Shown: in pieces, positions 16,324 to 23,738 of the stretch
Position numbering within the stretch: the stretch's first letter is position 1
Layout of the letters: each line of letters begins with the position of its first letter
Assembly: GCF_012396365.1 (NCBI RefSeq)
Contig: NZ_JAAXPG010000044.1
Coordinates: 1 to 41,894, forward strand
From: Nocardiopsis alborubida
GTDB lineage: Bacteria > Actinomycetota > Actinomycetes > Streptosporangiales > Streptosporangiaceae
Direction: 5' to 3'
DNA: 41,894 bases
Made by a program: the position numbers and the translations under genes
Notes under the pieces: model-generated
The model's input: the letters and a program-made list of their open reading frames with translations, nothing else
What the model was told of the DNA's origin: nothing
The model's database searches: none

Positions 16324-17555
16324 GGGCGCTCCACCAGCAGTGCGACGCCCTGGCCCACGCCCACGCACAGGGTGGCCAGGCCGCGGGCGGCGTCCTCGCG
16401 CTCCATGCGGTTGAGCAGGGTGACCAGGATGCGGGCGCCGGAGCTGCCCAGCGGGTGGCCCAGCGCGATGGCGCCGCCGTCGGCGTTGACGCGCTCCTCG
16501 TCCAGCTTGAGCTGGCGCATCACGGCCAGGGACTGGGCTGCGAAGGCCTCGTTGAGCTCCACGGCGCCGACCGTGTCCAGGTCCCATCCGACGCGGCCGA
16601 GCACCTTGCGGGTGGCCGGGACCGGTCCCAGGCCCATGACCTGCGGGGCCACCCCGGCAGAGGCGGAGGCGACCACGCGGGCGCGGGGGGTCAGGTCGTA
16701 GCGGCGCACGGCCTCGGCGCCGGCCAGGACCAGCGCGGAGGCACCGTCGGAGAGGGAGGAGGAGTTGCCCGCGGTGACGATGCCGCCCTCGCGGAAGACC
16801 GGGCGCAGCCTCGCCAGGCTCTCCATGCTGGAGCCGGGGCGCGGGCCCTCGTCGGCGGTGACCTCGCCGGCCTGGCCCTTGCGCCCGCGCACGGTGACCG
16901 GGGCGGTCTCGGCATCGAAGCGGCCCGCCTCGGCGGCGGCGACGGCGCGCTCGTGGCTGCGCAGCGCGAAGGCGTCGCACTCCTCGCGGGTGAGCCCTTC
17001 CAGGAGCGCGACCTCCTCGGCGGTCTCGCCCATGGACAGGGTGTAGCGCAGGTCGTCGGGGCCCGCGTCGGCGGGCGCCTCGGCGTCGGCCGCGGCGAAG
17101 CGCGGGTTGGTGAAGCGCCAGCCCAGGGAGGTGTCGGCGACCTCGCCCGGCTTGGCCCAGGGGGTTCCGGGCTTGGCCATCACCCAGGGGGCGCGGGTCA
17201 TGGACTCCACGCCGCCCGCGACCACCACGTCGGCCTCGCCCGCGCGGATGGCCTGGGCGGCGGAGGCGACGGCGGTCAGGCCGCTGGCGCACAGCCGGTT
17301 GACGGTGTAGCCGGGCACGCTCGGGTCGAGTCCGGCCAGCAGCGCCGCCATGCGCGCGACGTTGCGGTTGTCCTCGCCCGCCTGGTTGGCGGCGCCCAGG
17401 ACGACCTCGTCCACGGCCTCGCCGGGCACGCCCGCGCGGCGGACCGCCTCGGCGACGGCCGTGGCGGCCAGGTCGTCGGGGCGCACCGCTGCCAGGGCGC
17501 CGCCGTAGCGGCCCTGCGGGGTTCGCACCCCGTCGACCAAGTAGACCTCGCTCAC
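16320..17555 (-). CDS. paaJ: 3-oxoadipyl-CoA thiolase PaaJ
   Basis: 411 aa thiolase. NRLCASGLTAV carries the nucleophilic Cys, VELNEAFAAQSLA and GGAIALGHPLGSSGAR the active-site His region, and LCVGVGQG the second Cys. It releases acetyl-CoA and succinyl-CoA. GTG at 17555 has GGGAGG upstream and overlaps the stop of a 19-codon leader ORF, so translation may depend on the leader. Confidence 0.92.
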   Translation of the reverse strand: MSEVYLVDGVRTPQGRYGGALAAVRPDDLAATAVAEAVRRAGVPGEAVDEVVLGAANQAGEDNRNVARMAALLAGLDPSVPGYTVNRLCASGLTAVASAAQAIRAGEADVVVAGGVESMTRAPWVMAKPGTPWAKPGEVADTSLGWRFTNPRFAAADAEAPADAGPDDLRYTLSMGETAEEVALLEGLTREECDAFALRSHERAVAAAEAGRFDAETAPVTVRGRKGQAGEVTADEGPRPGSSMESLARLRPVFREGGIVTAGNSSSLSDGASALVLAGAEAVRRYDLTPRARVVASASAGVAPQVMGLGPVPATRKVLGRVGWDLDTVGAVELNEAFAAQSLAVMRQLKLDEERVNADGGAIALGHPLGSSGARILVTLLNRMEREDAARGLATLCVGVGQGVALLVERP

Positions 17556-17611
17556 GTGCGGCCTCCCGTGGTGAAGACGGTGGTCGGGGCCACCGTCGCC
17601 TGTGAAATCAT
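17552..17611 (-). CDS. 19-aa leader peptide upstream of paaJ
   Basis: ATG at 17611 has a very good Shine-Dalgarno (AAGGAGAGG), and the frame encodes MISQATVAPTTVFTTGGRT, ending in TGA that overlaps the paaJ GTG (GTGA). Better ribosome signal than paaJ itself. Thr makes up 6 of 19 residues. Likely a coupling or attenuation leader; no known family. Confidence 0.45.
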   Translation of the reverse strand: MISQATVAPTTVFTTGGRT

Positions 17612-17660
17612 CGACACCTCTCCTTGACACGGCTGCCCGGAGACTGCGTTAATGCATTAG

Positions 17661-17682
17661 TAACCGAACGTTCGGTCAGTAA
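17661..17682. promoter_or_regulatory. PaaR-type operator between paaJ and paaK
   Basis: Same 22 bases as 13782-13803, with the palindrome ACCGAACGTTCGGT at 17663-17676. It lies in the divergent promoter region of paaJ (minus) and paaK (plus), with a possible minus-strand -10 TACTAA adjoining. A 7-bp hairpin CGGTCCG/CGGACCG lies at 17689-17710. Confidence 0.75.
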
Positions 17683-17799
17683 GCAAGTCGGTCCGATCCG
17701 CGACGGACCGCGCCGCCACGAGATCCGCGCACCCACCCGCCCACCCCACCCAGGCCCCCGCGTCCTGGCGGGTCCCGCGCACAGTACACGGAGAGGCCC

Positions 17800-19152
17800 A
17801 TGGCAAGCCACGACACCACCACGCTGTCGGCCGGAGCCACCGCCCGTCTGGGTCGGGCGCCCGCGCCCGAGACCCTGGACCCGGCCGAGCGCATGAGTGT
17901 CGACGAGCTGCGCGCCCTGCAACTCAGGCGCCTTCGGTGGACCCTGGAGCACGCCTACGCCAACGTGCCCCTGTACCGCCGCAAGTTCGACGAGGCCGGG
18001 GTGCGCCCCGAGGACCTGCGGGAACTGGCGGACCTGCGCCACTTCCCGCACACCACCAAGGCCGACCTGCGCGACAACTACCCCTTCGGGATGTTCGCCG
18101 TCCCCCAGGAGAGGGTCAGCCGCATCCACGCCTCCAGCGGGACCACCGGCCGCCCCACCGTCGTGGGCTACACCCGCGAGGACATCGACACCTGGGCCGA
18201 GGTGGTGGCCCGCTCCATCCGCGCCGCGGGCGGGCGCCCCGGGCACAAGGTGCACGTCTCCTACGGCTACGGGCTCTTCACCGGCGGACTGGGCGCCCAC
18301 TACGGCGCCGAGAGGCTCGGCTGCACGGTCATCCCGGCCTCGGGCGGACAGACGGCCAAGCAGGTCCAGCTCATCCGGGACTTCGAGCCCGACATCATCA
18401 TGGTCACCCCCAGCTACATGCTGACACTGATGGACGAGTTCGAGCATCAGGGAATCGACCCGCGTACGACCTCGCTCAAGCTCGGGATCTTCGGCGCCGA
18501 ACCCTGGACCGAGAAGATGCGCACCGAGATCGAGGAGCGCTTCGACATCCACGCCGTGGACATCTACGGCCTGTCGGAGGTCATGGGCCCGGGCGTGGCC
18601 AACGAGTGCGTGGAGACCAAGGACGGCCTGCACGTGTGGGAGGACCACTTCTACCCCGAGGTGCTCGACCCCGTCACCCAGGACGTGCTGCCCGACGGGT
18701 CGAACGGCGAACTGGTCTTCACCTCGCTGACCAAGCAGGCCATGCCGGTGATCCGCTACCGCACCCGCGACCTGACCACGCTGCGCCCGGGCACGGCCCG
18801 GCCCATGCGGCGCATGGACAAGGTGACCGGCCGCAGCGACGACATGATCATCCTGCGCGGCGTGAACGTCTTCCCGACCCAGATCGAGGAGATCGTGCTG
18901 GGCCTGGACGGGCTGGCCCCGCACTTCCAGCTGGTGCTGACCAAGGAGGGGCGCCTGGACCGCATGGCGGTGCGCATCGAGGCGGCCCCGGACTGCACCG
19001 CCGAGCGGCGCGTGGCCCTGAGCGAGCAGATCGTGGCGACGGTCAAGGACAGGGTCGGCGTGAGCGTGACCGTGGACGTGGTCGACCCCGAGCAGATCGA
19101 GCGCTCGGTGGGCAAGTTCCGCCGCATCATCGACCAGCGCCCCAGGGGGTAG
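17800..19152 (+). CDS. paaK: Phenylacetate-CoA ligase PaaK
   Basis: 450 aa AMP-forming ligase that activates phenylacetate. IHASSGTTGRPTVVGYT is the ATP-binding P-loop, DIYGLSEVMGPG and RYRTRDLT adenylate-contacting motifs, and GRSDDMIILRGVNVFPTQIEE the hinge into the C-terminal domain. ATG at 17800 follows GGAGAGG. It is divergent from paaJ and shares the central operator. Confidence 0.95.
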   Translation: MASHDTTTLSAGATARLGRAPAPETLDPAERMSVDELRALQLRRLRWTLEHAYANVPLYRRKFDEAGVRPEDLRELADLRHFPHTTKADLRDNYPFGMFAVPQERVSRIHASSGTTGRPTVVGYTREDIDTWAEVVARSIRAAGGRPGHKVHVSYGYGLFTGGLGAHYGAERLGCTVIPASGGQTAKQVQLIRDFEPDIIMVTPSYMLTLMDEFEHQGIDPRTTSLKLGIFGAEPWTEKMRTEIEERFDIHAVDIYGLSEVMGPGVANECVETKDGLHVWEDHFYPEVLDPVTQDVLPDGSNGELVFTSLTKQAMPVIRYRTRDLTTLRPGTARPMRRMDKVTGRSDDMIILRGVNVFPTQIEEIVLGLDGLAPHFQLVLTKEGRLDRMAVRIEAAPDCTAERRVALSEQIVATVKDRVGVSVTVDVVDPEQIERSVGKFRRIIDQRPRG

Positions 19153-19168
19153 CGGGGCGCGGATGACG

Positions 19169-19212
19169 CACGGCCGCCGCGGGGCGGATGGGAGGACTCC
19201 GCGGCGGCCGTG
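19169..19212 (+). terminator. paaK terminator
   Basis: Perfect 14-bp arms CACGGCCGCCGCGG (19169-19182) and 19199-19212 with a 16-base loop, 16 bases after the paaK stop. Confidence 0.6.
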
Positions 19213-19238
19213 TCATGTGTGCGGGCCCTCCCCGGCCC

Positions 19239-19260
19239 GAGCGGCCGTGTCAGGCCGCTC
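19239..19260 (-). terminator. Hairpin at the ketoacyl synthase III stop
   Basis: GAGCGGCC (19239-19246) and GGCCGCTC (19253-19260) around GTGTCA; it overlaps the stop codon of the minus-strand gene. Confidence 0.5.
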
Positions 19261-20266
19261 ACCAACGCATGAGCGCCAACCCGCTGGCCATTCCACCGCC
19301 GAACCCGGTCAACAGGAGCGTGTCACCGGAGCGCACCTCGCCCGAGCGGACGGCCGCGTCCAGGGTGATGGGGATGGAGGCGGCCCCTGTGTTCCCGTAC
19401 TCGTGCACGGTCGTGTGCACCCGCGCCGCGGCCAGACCCAGTTCCCGTGCGAGGCCCTCGATCATGTGCCCGTTGGCCTGGTGCGGGACCAGGTGGGCGA
19501 TGTCGGCCTCGGGCACGTCGACGTCCTTGAGGAACGCGCGTACTGCGGGAGGGACGTGCTCGCTGACGAAGTCGCGCACACCGCGGCCGTCCATTTTGAA
19601 GTAGTGCTCCCCGTTGGCGAGGGTCGCCTCGCTGGCCGGAAGGCGGCTTCCGCCCGCCGGGACACGGATGAGGTCCCGGTGGGCCCCCGAACTGCTGAGC
19701 CTCGTGGCGATCACCCCCCGCCCGCGGGCCACCGGACCGAGTACCGCCGCGCCCGCTCCGTCGCCGAACAGCACCACCGTCCTGCGGTCGGCCGGATCGA
19801 GTATCCGGGAGTACACGTCAGCTCCGATCACCAGGGCGTAGCCGTCTCCCGACGCGCTGAGCGCGCGCTGCACCACCGACAGCGCGAAGACGAACCCGCT
19901 GCACACCGCGTTGATGTCGAACGCCGCCGTGTCCGGTGTGGCGCCGATCCCCTCGGCGACGGCGGTCGCCGTGGGCGGCTGGGGGGAGTCCGGGGTGGAG
20001 GTGGCGACGACGACGAAGGACAGGTCCGCCGGGCTGACCCCCGCCCGCTCCAGCGCCGCGCGCCCGGCCTTCACGGCCAGGTCGGACGTCGCCTCCCCGG
20101 GGTCGGCCCATCTTCGGTTCCGGATGCCGGTCTTGCGGAGGATCCAGGCGTCGTCGACCCCCGCAGGGGCGCCCACCTCGGTGTTGCCGATCTCCCGCGA
20201 GGGAAGGTGTGAGCCTGTGCCGATCACGCCGATCGGCACGTGCTGCCGGGTTCTGGTGTGTTCCAT
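19259..20266 (-). CDS. 3-oxoacyl-ACP synthase III family protein (FabH-like)
   Basis: 335 aa, ATG at 20266 with GGAG five bases upstream. The Cys-His-Asn triad is intact: DINAVCSGF (C122), VPHQANGHM (H262) and EYGNTGAAS (N292), and FGDGAGAAVLG and GFGGGMASGLALMRW are FabH hallmarks. It should condense an acyl-CoA with malonyl-ACP. No other fatty-acid gene is nearby; the neighbours on the same strand are a DUF2165 protein, a HAD phosphatase and an AfsA-type protein. A dedicated role in making a beta-ketoacyl precursor for that locus is more likely than housekeeping synthesis, by context. A hairpin precedes it, so it may have its own promoter. Confidence 0.88.
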   Translation of the reverse strand: MEHTRTRQHVPIGVIGTGSHLPSREIGNTEVGAPAGVDDAWILRKTGIRNRRWADPGEATSDLAVKAGRAALERAGVSPADLSFVVVATSTPDSPQPPTATAVAEGIGATPDTAAFDINAVCSGFVFALSVVQRALSASGDGYALVIGADVYSRILDPADRRTVVLFGDGAGAAVLGPVARGRGVIATRLSSSGAHRDLIRVPAGGSRLPASEATLANGEHYFKMDGRGVRDFVSEHVPPAVRAFLKDVDVPEADIAHLVPHQANGHMIEGLARELGLAAARVHTTVHEYGNTGAASIPITLDAAVRSGEVRSGDTLLLTGFGGGMASGLALMRW

Positions 20267-20282
20267 GTGCTCTCCGTAAGTC

Positions 20283-20293
20283 GTCAGGTGTTC
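20283..20293 (-). promoter_or_regulatory. GAACACCTGAC leader element, copy 2
   Basis: GAACACCTGAC on the minus strand, nearest base 17 upstream of the FabH-like start codon. The identical 11-mer occurs at the same distance before the HAD gene (21788-21798). Confidence 0.4.
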
Positions 20294-20331
20294 CGGGAGG
20301 GGCGGATCCACCCGGTGCGGGCGGTGGTTCC

Positions 20332-20368
20332 GGGCGCGGCCGGGCCGGACGGTGGCCCGGCCGCGCCC
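20332..20368 (-). terminator. Strong hairpin after the DUF2165 gene
   Basis: Perfect 15-bp arms GGGCGCGGCCGGGCC (20332-20346) and 20354-20368, loop GGACGGT, 3 bases after the DUF2165 stop. No T tract. It should reduce read-through into the FabH-like gene. Confidence 0.6.
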
Positions 20369-20371
20369 CCG

Positions 20372-20932
20372 TCAGGCCCCGGTCCCGGAAGGGGCGGCGC
20401 GGGGCAGATTGACCAGGACCATCGCGCCGATGGCGACGATGAGCAGGGTGAAGTGCACCTGCTGAACCGCGGGCATCGCGATCCAGTACCCGAACCACAG
20501 GCCGCCCACGAGGAACATCAGGGCCAGTCCCGCCAGGGCGCAGAGCGCGATGTTGCCCAGGAGGGTCGCGCGGGTGCCGTCCCCGCGTCCGAACCACAGA
20601 CGCACGTGCGCCGCGGTCGCCGCCCACAACAGCACCACGCTGAGCACCTGGTAGGCGATGACCGCGTAGAGCGCGGGGGCGGCCAGGCTCGCGGGGAGCG
20701 CCCGGCCGACGAGCCCGTTGCCGCGAACCGGGTCGGCGATCAGCCCCTCCATCGTCAGGACCTGCCCGATGAGTGCGGTGTTGGTTCCGCTGTCGGTGAT
20801 GTTGTTGAGCATGATCAGGCTCAACCAGGCGGCCATACCGCCCAGGACCAGGGTCTGCGGATAGAGCAACCCCGTACCCGCGCGCGCCGAACGGACACCG
20901 GTGTCGGACCCGCGCCTTGTCTGTACCATCAT
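20372..20932 (-). CDS. DUF2165 family small integral membrane protein
   Basis: 186 aa with four predicted membrane helices. LSLIMLNNITDSGTN, then VLTMEGL, WAATAAHVRLW and FLVGGLWFGYWIAM match the DUF2165 pattern (a conserved LNNITDxGxN early and a GGEWFxMW-like motif late). Function unknown in the whole family. The start ATGATG at 20932 overlaps the HAD stop by four bases, so the two are coupled. In this locus it could be a transporter or a membrane sensor, but that is a guess. Confidence 0.78.
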   Translation of the reverse strand: MMVQTRRGSDTGVRSARAGTGLLYPQTLVLGGMAAWLSLIMLNNITDSGTNTALIGQVLTMEGLIADPVRGNGLVGRALPASLAAPALYAVIAYQVLSVVLLWAATAAHVRLWFGRGDGTRATLLGNIALCALAGLALMFLVGGLWFGYWIAMPAVQQVHFTLLIVAIGAMVLVNLPRAAPSGTGA

Positions 20933-21771
20933 CGAACTCCCGTCGGTGTGGGCCGCCCGGCGGAATCCGGGTCGGTGTGGGTGTCGGTCCCCGCCGACCA
21001 GCGCGCGAGCGCGCAGCCGCAACGGCACTCGTCTCCGTGGCGGAGGGGAACGTGCGCGGACGAGGCGCCGCCGCGGGAGGGCGGCGTCGAACGGGTCTCC
21101 AGCACGGGCCATCCGCGCGCGACCGCGTGCGCGCGAAGGTCCGGGTCGCCGGCGACGACGTGCGGGTGCCCGACGGCCTCCAGCAGCGCGAGGTCGCTGA
21201 TGTGGTCCCCGTAGCCGTGGCTGTCCTGGAGGGAGAGGCCCCGGGAGGCGGCGAACTCCGCGGCCGCCTCGCCTTTGGCCCGGCCGATCATGGTGCGTGT
21301 GACCTCTCCGGTGAACAGGCCGCCGCGCACCACCGGTTCGCTCCCCAGGGCCGCGGTCGCCCCGAGCGCCTCGGCCAGCGGGTCCAGACAGGCGAAGAAG
21401 GAACCCGAGAGGAGGACGGTGTCCGCACCGGCGGCGCGGTGGCGGTCGAGTTCGTCCACGGCACGGGTGTGCAGGAAGCCGGGGTCCCGGACCCGTTCGG
21501 CGAACCAGCGCCTGCCGCTCGCGGCGACCGCGGCCCGGGCCTCCCCCCGGTAGAGGCGGTAGTAGGCGCGGTTGACGTCCTCGCGGGGCGTGCCCTGCCG
21601 TGCCCGCACGCGCAGTTCGCCCGCCAGACGGTCGTAGACCGACGGCGGTTCGCCGCGCTCACGCAGGTAGAAGGCCAAAAAGCTGAACATGCTCTTGTCC
21701 GAGATCAGAGTCTCGTCGACGTCGAAGAAGGCCCCGTATCGGGGTCTGTACCGCGGTTGGCTCTCCAACAC
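20929..21771 (-). CDS. HAD family hydrolase, class IB (SerB-like phosphatase)
   Basis: 280 aa. Motif I FFDVDETLI gives D17 and D19; motif II LLSGSF gives S122; motif III K166; motif IV GYGDHISD gives D189 and D193: a complete HAD phosphatase of the IB group. The last 50 residues are Arg/Ser/Thr-rich and probably disordered. GTG at 21771 has GGAGG upstream. Between an AfsA-type gene and DUF2165 its likely substrate is a phosphorylated lactone or furan intermediate; methylenomycin furan clusters also pair an AfsA homologue with a phosphatase. A general phosphoserine-type role remains possible. Confidence 0.85.
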   Translation of the reverse strand: MLESQPRYRPRYGAFFDVDETLISDKSMFSFLAFYLRERGEPPSVYDRLAGELRVRARQGTPREDVNRAYYRLYRGEARAAVAASGRRWFAERVRDPGFLHTRAVDELDRHRAAGADTVLLSGSFFACLDPLAEALGATAALGSEPVVRGGLFTGEVTRTMIGRAKGEAAAEFAASRGLSLQDSHGYGDHISDLALLEAVGHPHVVAGDPDLRAHAVARGWPVLETRSTPPSRGGASSAHVPLRHGDECRCGCALARWSAGTDTHTDPDSAGRPTPTGVR

Positions 21772-21787
21772 GGCGTTTCCTCCCTGT

Positions 21788-21798
21788 GTCAGGTGTTC
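21788..21798 (-). promoter_or_regulatory. GAACACCTGAC leader element, copy 1
   Basis: GAACACCTGAC, 17 bases upstream of the HAD start codon, matching exactly in sequence and distance the element before the FabH-like gene at 20283-20293. Confidence 0.4.
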
Positions 21799-21845
21799 AC
21801 GGATGGCTGTGGACCGGACGGCCCGGTGGTTCCGCGCGAGAGGCC

Positions 21846-22667
21846 TCAGGGCAGGGAGGCGGCGGCGGGCTCGGGCTGCCTGGCGGGCGTGCTCGCGAGC
21901 ATGTGGTCGAGGGCCCGTTCGGCGCGGCGGTGCTCGACCCCCTTGAGCACGGCGGTGTCGAAGGCGGTGAAGGCGACCTCGGAGCGCGCCGAGCGGCGAC
22001 CGCCCTGCTCGATGTCCACACGTGCGGTGAACTCCAGTCGCGCGGGGTCGGACAGCTCGGCGGACTGGATGAGGTAGCGGATGCGCGCGTCGACCGGGAA
22101 GAGGAAGTTCTCGAACGTGGTCGCCAGGGAGTTGACCACGAAGTAGTAGTGGCGCTCGGGCCAGCGGTGCGTGTAGTACCGCTCGGTGACGGCGAGGAAC
22201 ATCTGGCGCGCCGCCTCGACCACGACCATGCCCTGGGTGTGCTGGCCGGTCTGGTGGTCGAGCAGCAGCTCGTTGTTCTGGTGCAGGCGCAGGTCCGCGT
22301 GGAAGATCTGGTCGTCATGGCGGCCGAGGTCGGCGATCAGCACGTTCTCCTCGCGGTGCTTGTGCGCCTCGGCCCGCTCGGCGAGACGGGGAGGGTGCTC
22401 CTGGAGGATGACGCGCTCCTCCAGGCCGCGGCGTCTGAGCACGCCGCGGATGTGCTCCCACTCGTACTCGCCTATGCCCTGACCTGTTCTGAGGGCCACC
22501 GGGCCGGAGACCTCGTCGTAGGCTCCCGCCCTCAGCGCGCCCAGGAACGCGCTGAGGGTCTGGACCCGCTCATGCACCGCGAATCCGGCGAACCTGTCTC
22601 CCACAACACAGAGGGAGGAAACGACCTGACTGGACATCGCACACACCTTTCTGATCTTTGAATGCAT
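21846..22667 (-). CDS. AfsA-type (A-factor biosynthesis) hotdog-domain protein
   Basis: 273 aa. ATG at 22667 has AAGGAGG eight bases upstream; an internal ATG at residue 11 is less well placed. AHKHREENVLIADLG (about 102-115) and TGQHTQGMVVVEAARQMFL (about 140-158) are the conserved His and E..RQ signatures of the AfsA hotdog domain, E151 being the presumed catalytic Glu. AfsA couples a beta-ketoacyl-ACP with dihydroxyacetone phosphate in gamma-butyrolactone synthesis; related MmfL makes furans. Only one clear hotdog domain is visible, whereas AfsA has two, so a smaller or dimeric enzyme is likely. The first 95 residues have no recognised domain. No butyrolactone receptor gene is in the window. 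Confidence 0.85.
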   Translation of the reverse strand: MHSKIRKVCAMSSQVVSSLCVVGDRFAGFAVHERVQTLSAFLGALRAGAYDEVSGPVALRTGQGIGEYEWEHIRGVLRRRGLEERVILQEHPPRLAERAEAHKHREENVLIADLGRHDDQIFHADLRLHQNNELLLDHQTGQHTQGMVVVEAARQMFLAVTERYYTHRWPERHYYFVVNSLATTFENFLFPVDARIRYLIQSAELSDPARLEFTARVDIEQGGRRSARSEVAFTAFDTAVLKGVEHRRAERALDHMLASTPARQPEPAAASLP

Positions 22668-22759
22668 TCGGATGTCCTCCTTTTCCCCGCGCACGAAAGG
22701 CCAACGGAGGAAAGAAAGGACGCACGTCCGGAGAACGACAGGGAAGAAGTCGGGGCGTT

Positions 22760-22785
22760 CCCCTCCCGGACCCGTCCGGGAGGGG
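22760..22785 (-). terminator. Hairpin upstream of the AfsA-type gene
   Basis: Perfect 12-bp arms CCCCTCCCGGAC (22760-22771) and 22774-22785 with a 2-base loop, in the 194-bp gap between the small membrane protein gene and the AfsA-type gene. Confidence 0.5.
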
Positions 22786-22815
22786 ACGCGGAAGGGGACG
22801 CGGGTGGGGACGGCC

Positions 22816-22856
22816 GGGACCGGTCGCGTGCGGGCGTACGGACCGCGACCGGTCCC
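22816..22856 (-). terminator. Hairpin just after the small membrane protein gene
   Basis: Perfect 13-bp arms GGGACCGGTCGCG (22816-22828) and 22844-22856 with a 15-base loop, five bases past the stop at 22862. With the hairpin at 22760 it forms a double barrier before the AfsA-type gene. Confidence 0.55.
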
Positions 22857-22861
22857 GTTCT

Positions 22862-23146
22862 TCAGAGCTGGCGCGCGCTCCTGGAGCGGACCGTCGACCC
22901 CAGGGCCAGCAGCGCCCCGGCGCCCAGGATCGCGGCGGCGGCCAGCGACACCGCGGGGAAGCCGAACCCGGCGAGAGCGGTGGCCAGTTGCGGGCCGAGC
23001 CCCGCTCCGACGAAGAGGAAGAAGGTGTAGAGCTGGCCGACCACCAGCATTCCCGCGAGGGAAAGCACGGTGACGGTTATTAAAAACGACATACGCGCAG
23101 AAGTCTGAGGGCCGACCACGGCGCCCTTAGTTTTTATCGATGCCAT
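22862..23146 (-). CDS. Small two-helix membrane protein
   Basis: 94 aa from ATG at 23146. Two hydrophobic helices (roughly residues 19-47 and 50-83) and a basic tail RSRSARQL. No recognised family. There is no proper Shine-Dalgarno; instead a TTGACA -35 (23176-23181), 17-base spacer and CATAGT -10 (23153-23158) on the minus strand place transcription start at or next to the ATG, so a leaderless mRNA is likely. An inverted repeat fills the spacer, so a repressor bound there would exclude polymerase. The codon use near the start (ATA, AAA, TTA) is poorer in GC than its neighbours. Confidence 0.6.
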   Translation of the reverse strand: MASIKTKGAVVGPQTSARMSFLITVTVLSLAGMLVVGQLYTFFLFVGAGLGPQLATALAGFGFPAVSLAAAAILGAGALLALGSTVRSRSARQL

Positions 23147-23152
23147 GCTTCC

Positions 23153-23181
23153 ACTATGTAAACCAACCAGTTGGTTGTCAA
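23153..23181 (-). promoter_or_regulatory. Promoter with TetR-type operator in the spacer
   Basis: -35 TTGACA (perfect consensus), 17-bp spacer, -10 CATAGT. Inside, AACCAAC (23161-23167) and GTTGGTT (23170-23176) form a 7-bp inverted repeat with a 2-base gap. Size and placement are typical of TetR-family repression. Confidence 0.65.
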
Positions 23182-23267
23182 GGCGAAAAAGGCATCGCCC
23201 CAGTCCGGATCCGGCCATGTATTCCGCCTCACACGCAGCGGCGGGGAATCGTTTCGCCACTCCATGC

Positions 23268-23283
23268 AACCAACTGGTTGGGT
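23268..23283. promoter_or_regulatory. Second AACCAAC-type inverted repeat
   Basis: AACCAACTGGTTGGGT: same arms as the site at 23161-23176 with one mismatch in the right arm. It lies 85 bases beyond the promoter, next to the IS66 remnant, with no gene start immediately beside it. Confidence 0.5.
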
Positions 23284-23356
23284 AACTGTTCAGGGATCTT
23301 TGGCCAGTTGATCGGTTCGCCTGCGTGAGAGTCTTCTGGCCTGCGAGGATGAACCC

Positions 23357-23500
23357 GTGACATCCTTCGATTAGCCCGCGCCCGCCTACGAGGAACTCGC
23401 CGCGCTGGTCGCTGAGCAGGCCGCCACGATCACCCACCTCCGCGCTGAGCTGGAAACCCGCCTGGCCCGTATCTCGCGTAACTCTGTCTCGCCCGGCTGA
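23357..23500 (+). pseudogene. IS66-family transposase N-terminal remnant
   Basis: From GTG 23357, after an early in-frame TAG, the frame reads AYEELAALVAEQAATITHLR then AELETRLARISRNSVSPG and stops. YEELAALVxEQAxxIxxLRAELExRLxxxSRNSxxPP is the start of IS66 transposases. Only about 45 codons remain, with stops at both ends, so it is dead. Terminal repeats were not found. It marks insertion and decay next to the AfsA locus. Confidence 0.7.
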
Positions 23501-23738
23501 TCGTAGGACCGGACCGCCCACGAGGACGAGGCCCAGGAGCGCCTGCGGGAGCACATCGTCGAGTTCGTCCGAAGCGCCACGCGAACGGTTCCGTCCACAC
23601 TGGTGTCCGGTGCGGGCGGAACCTTCTGACCGTTGTCGGCGGCCCTGGTCGGGGAAGGGACTCAGGTCCGCCGCCCACCCGGCCCGTTCACGCGGCGCCG
23701 TCGGCCAGCGCGGCAGGCGGAGGCGGCTGGTCACCGCT
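23501..23738. other. Decayed region after the IS66 remnant
   Basis: An open stretch at 23507-23629 reads DRTAHEDEAQERLREHIVEF and further to a TGA at 23627 but has no start codon or ribosome site; it may be a fragment of another broken gene. I see no intact feature in the remainder. Confidence 0.4.
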
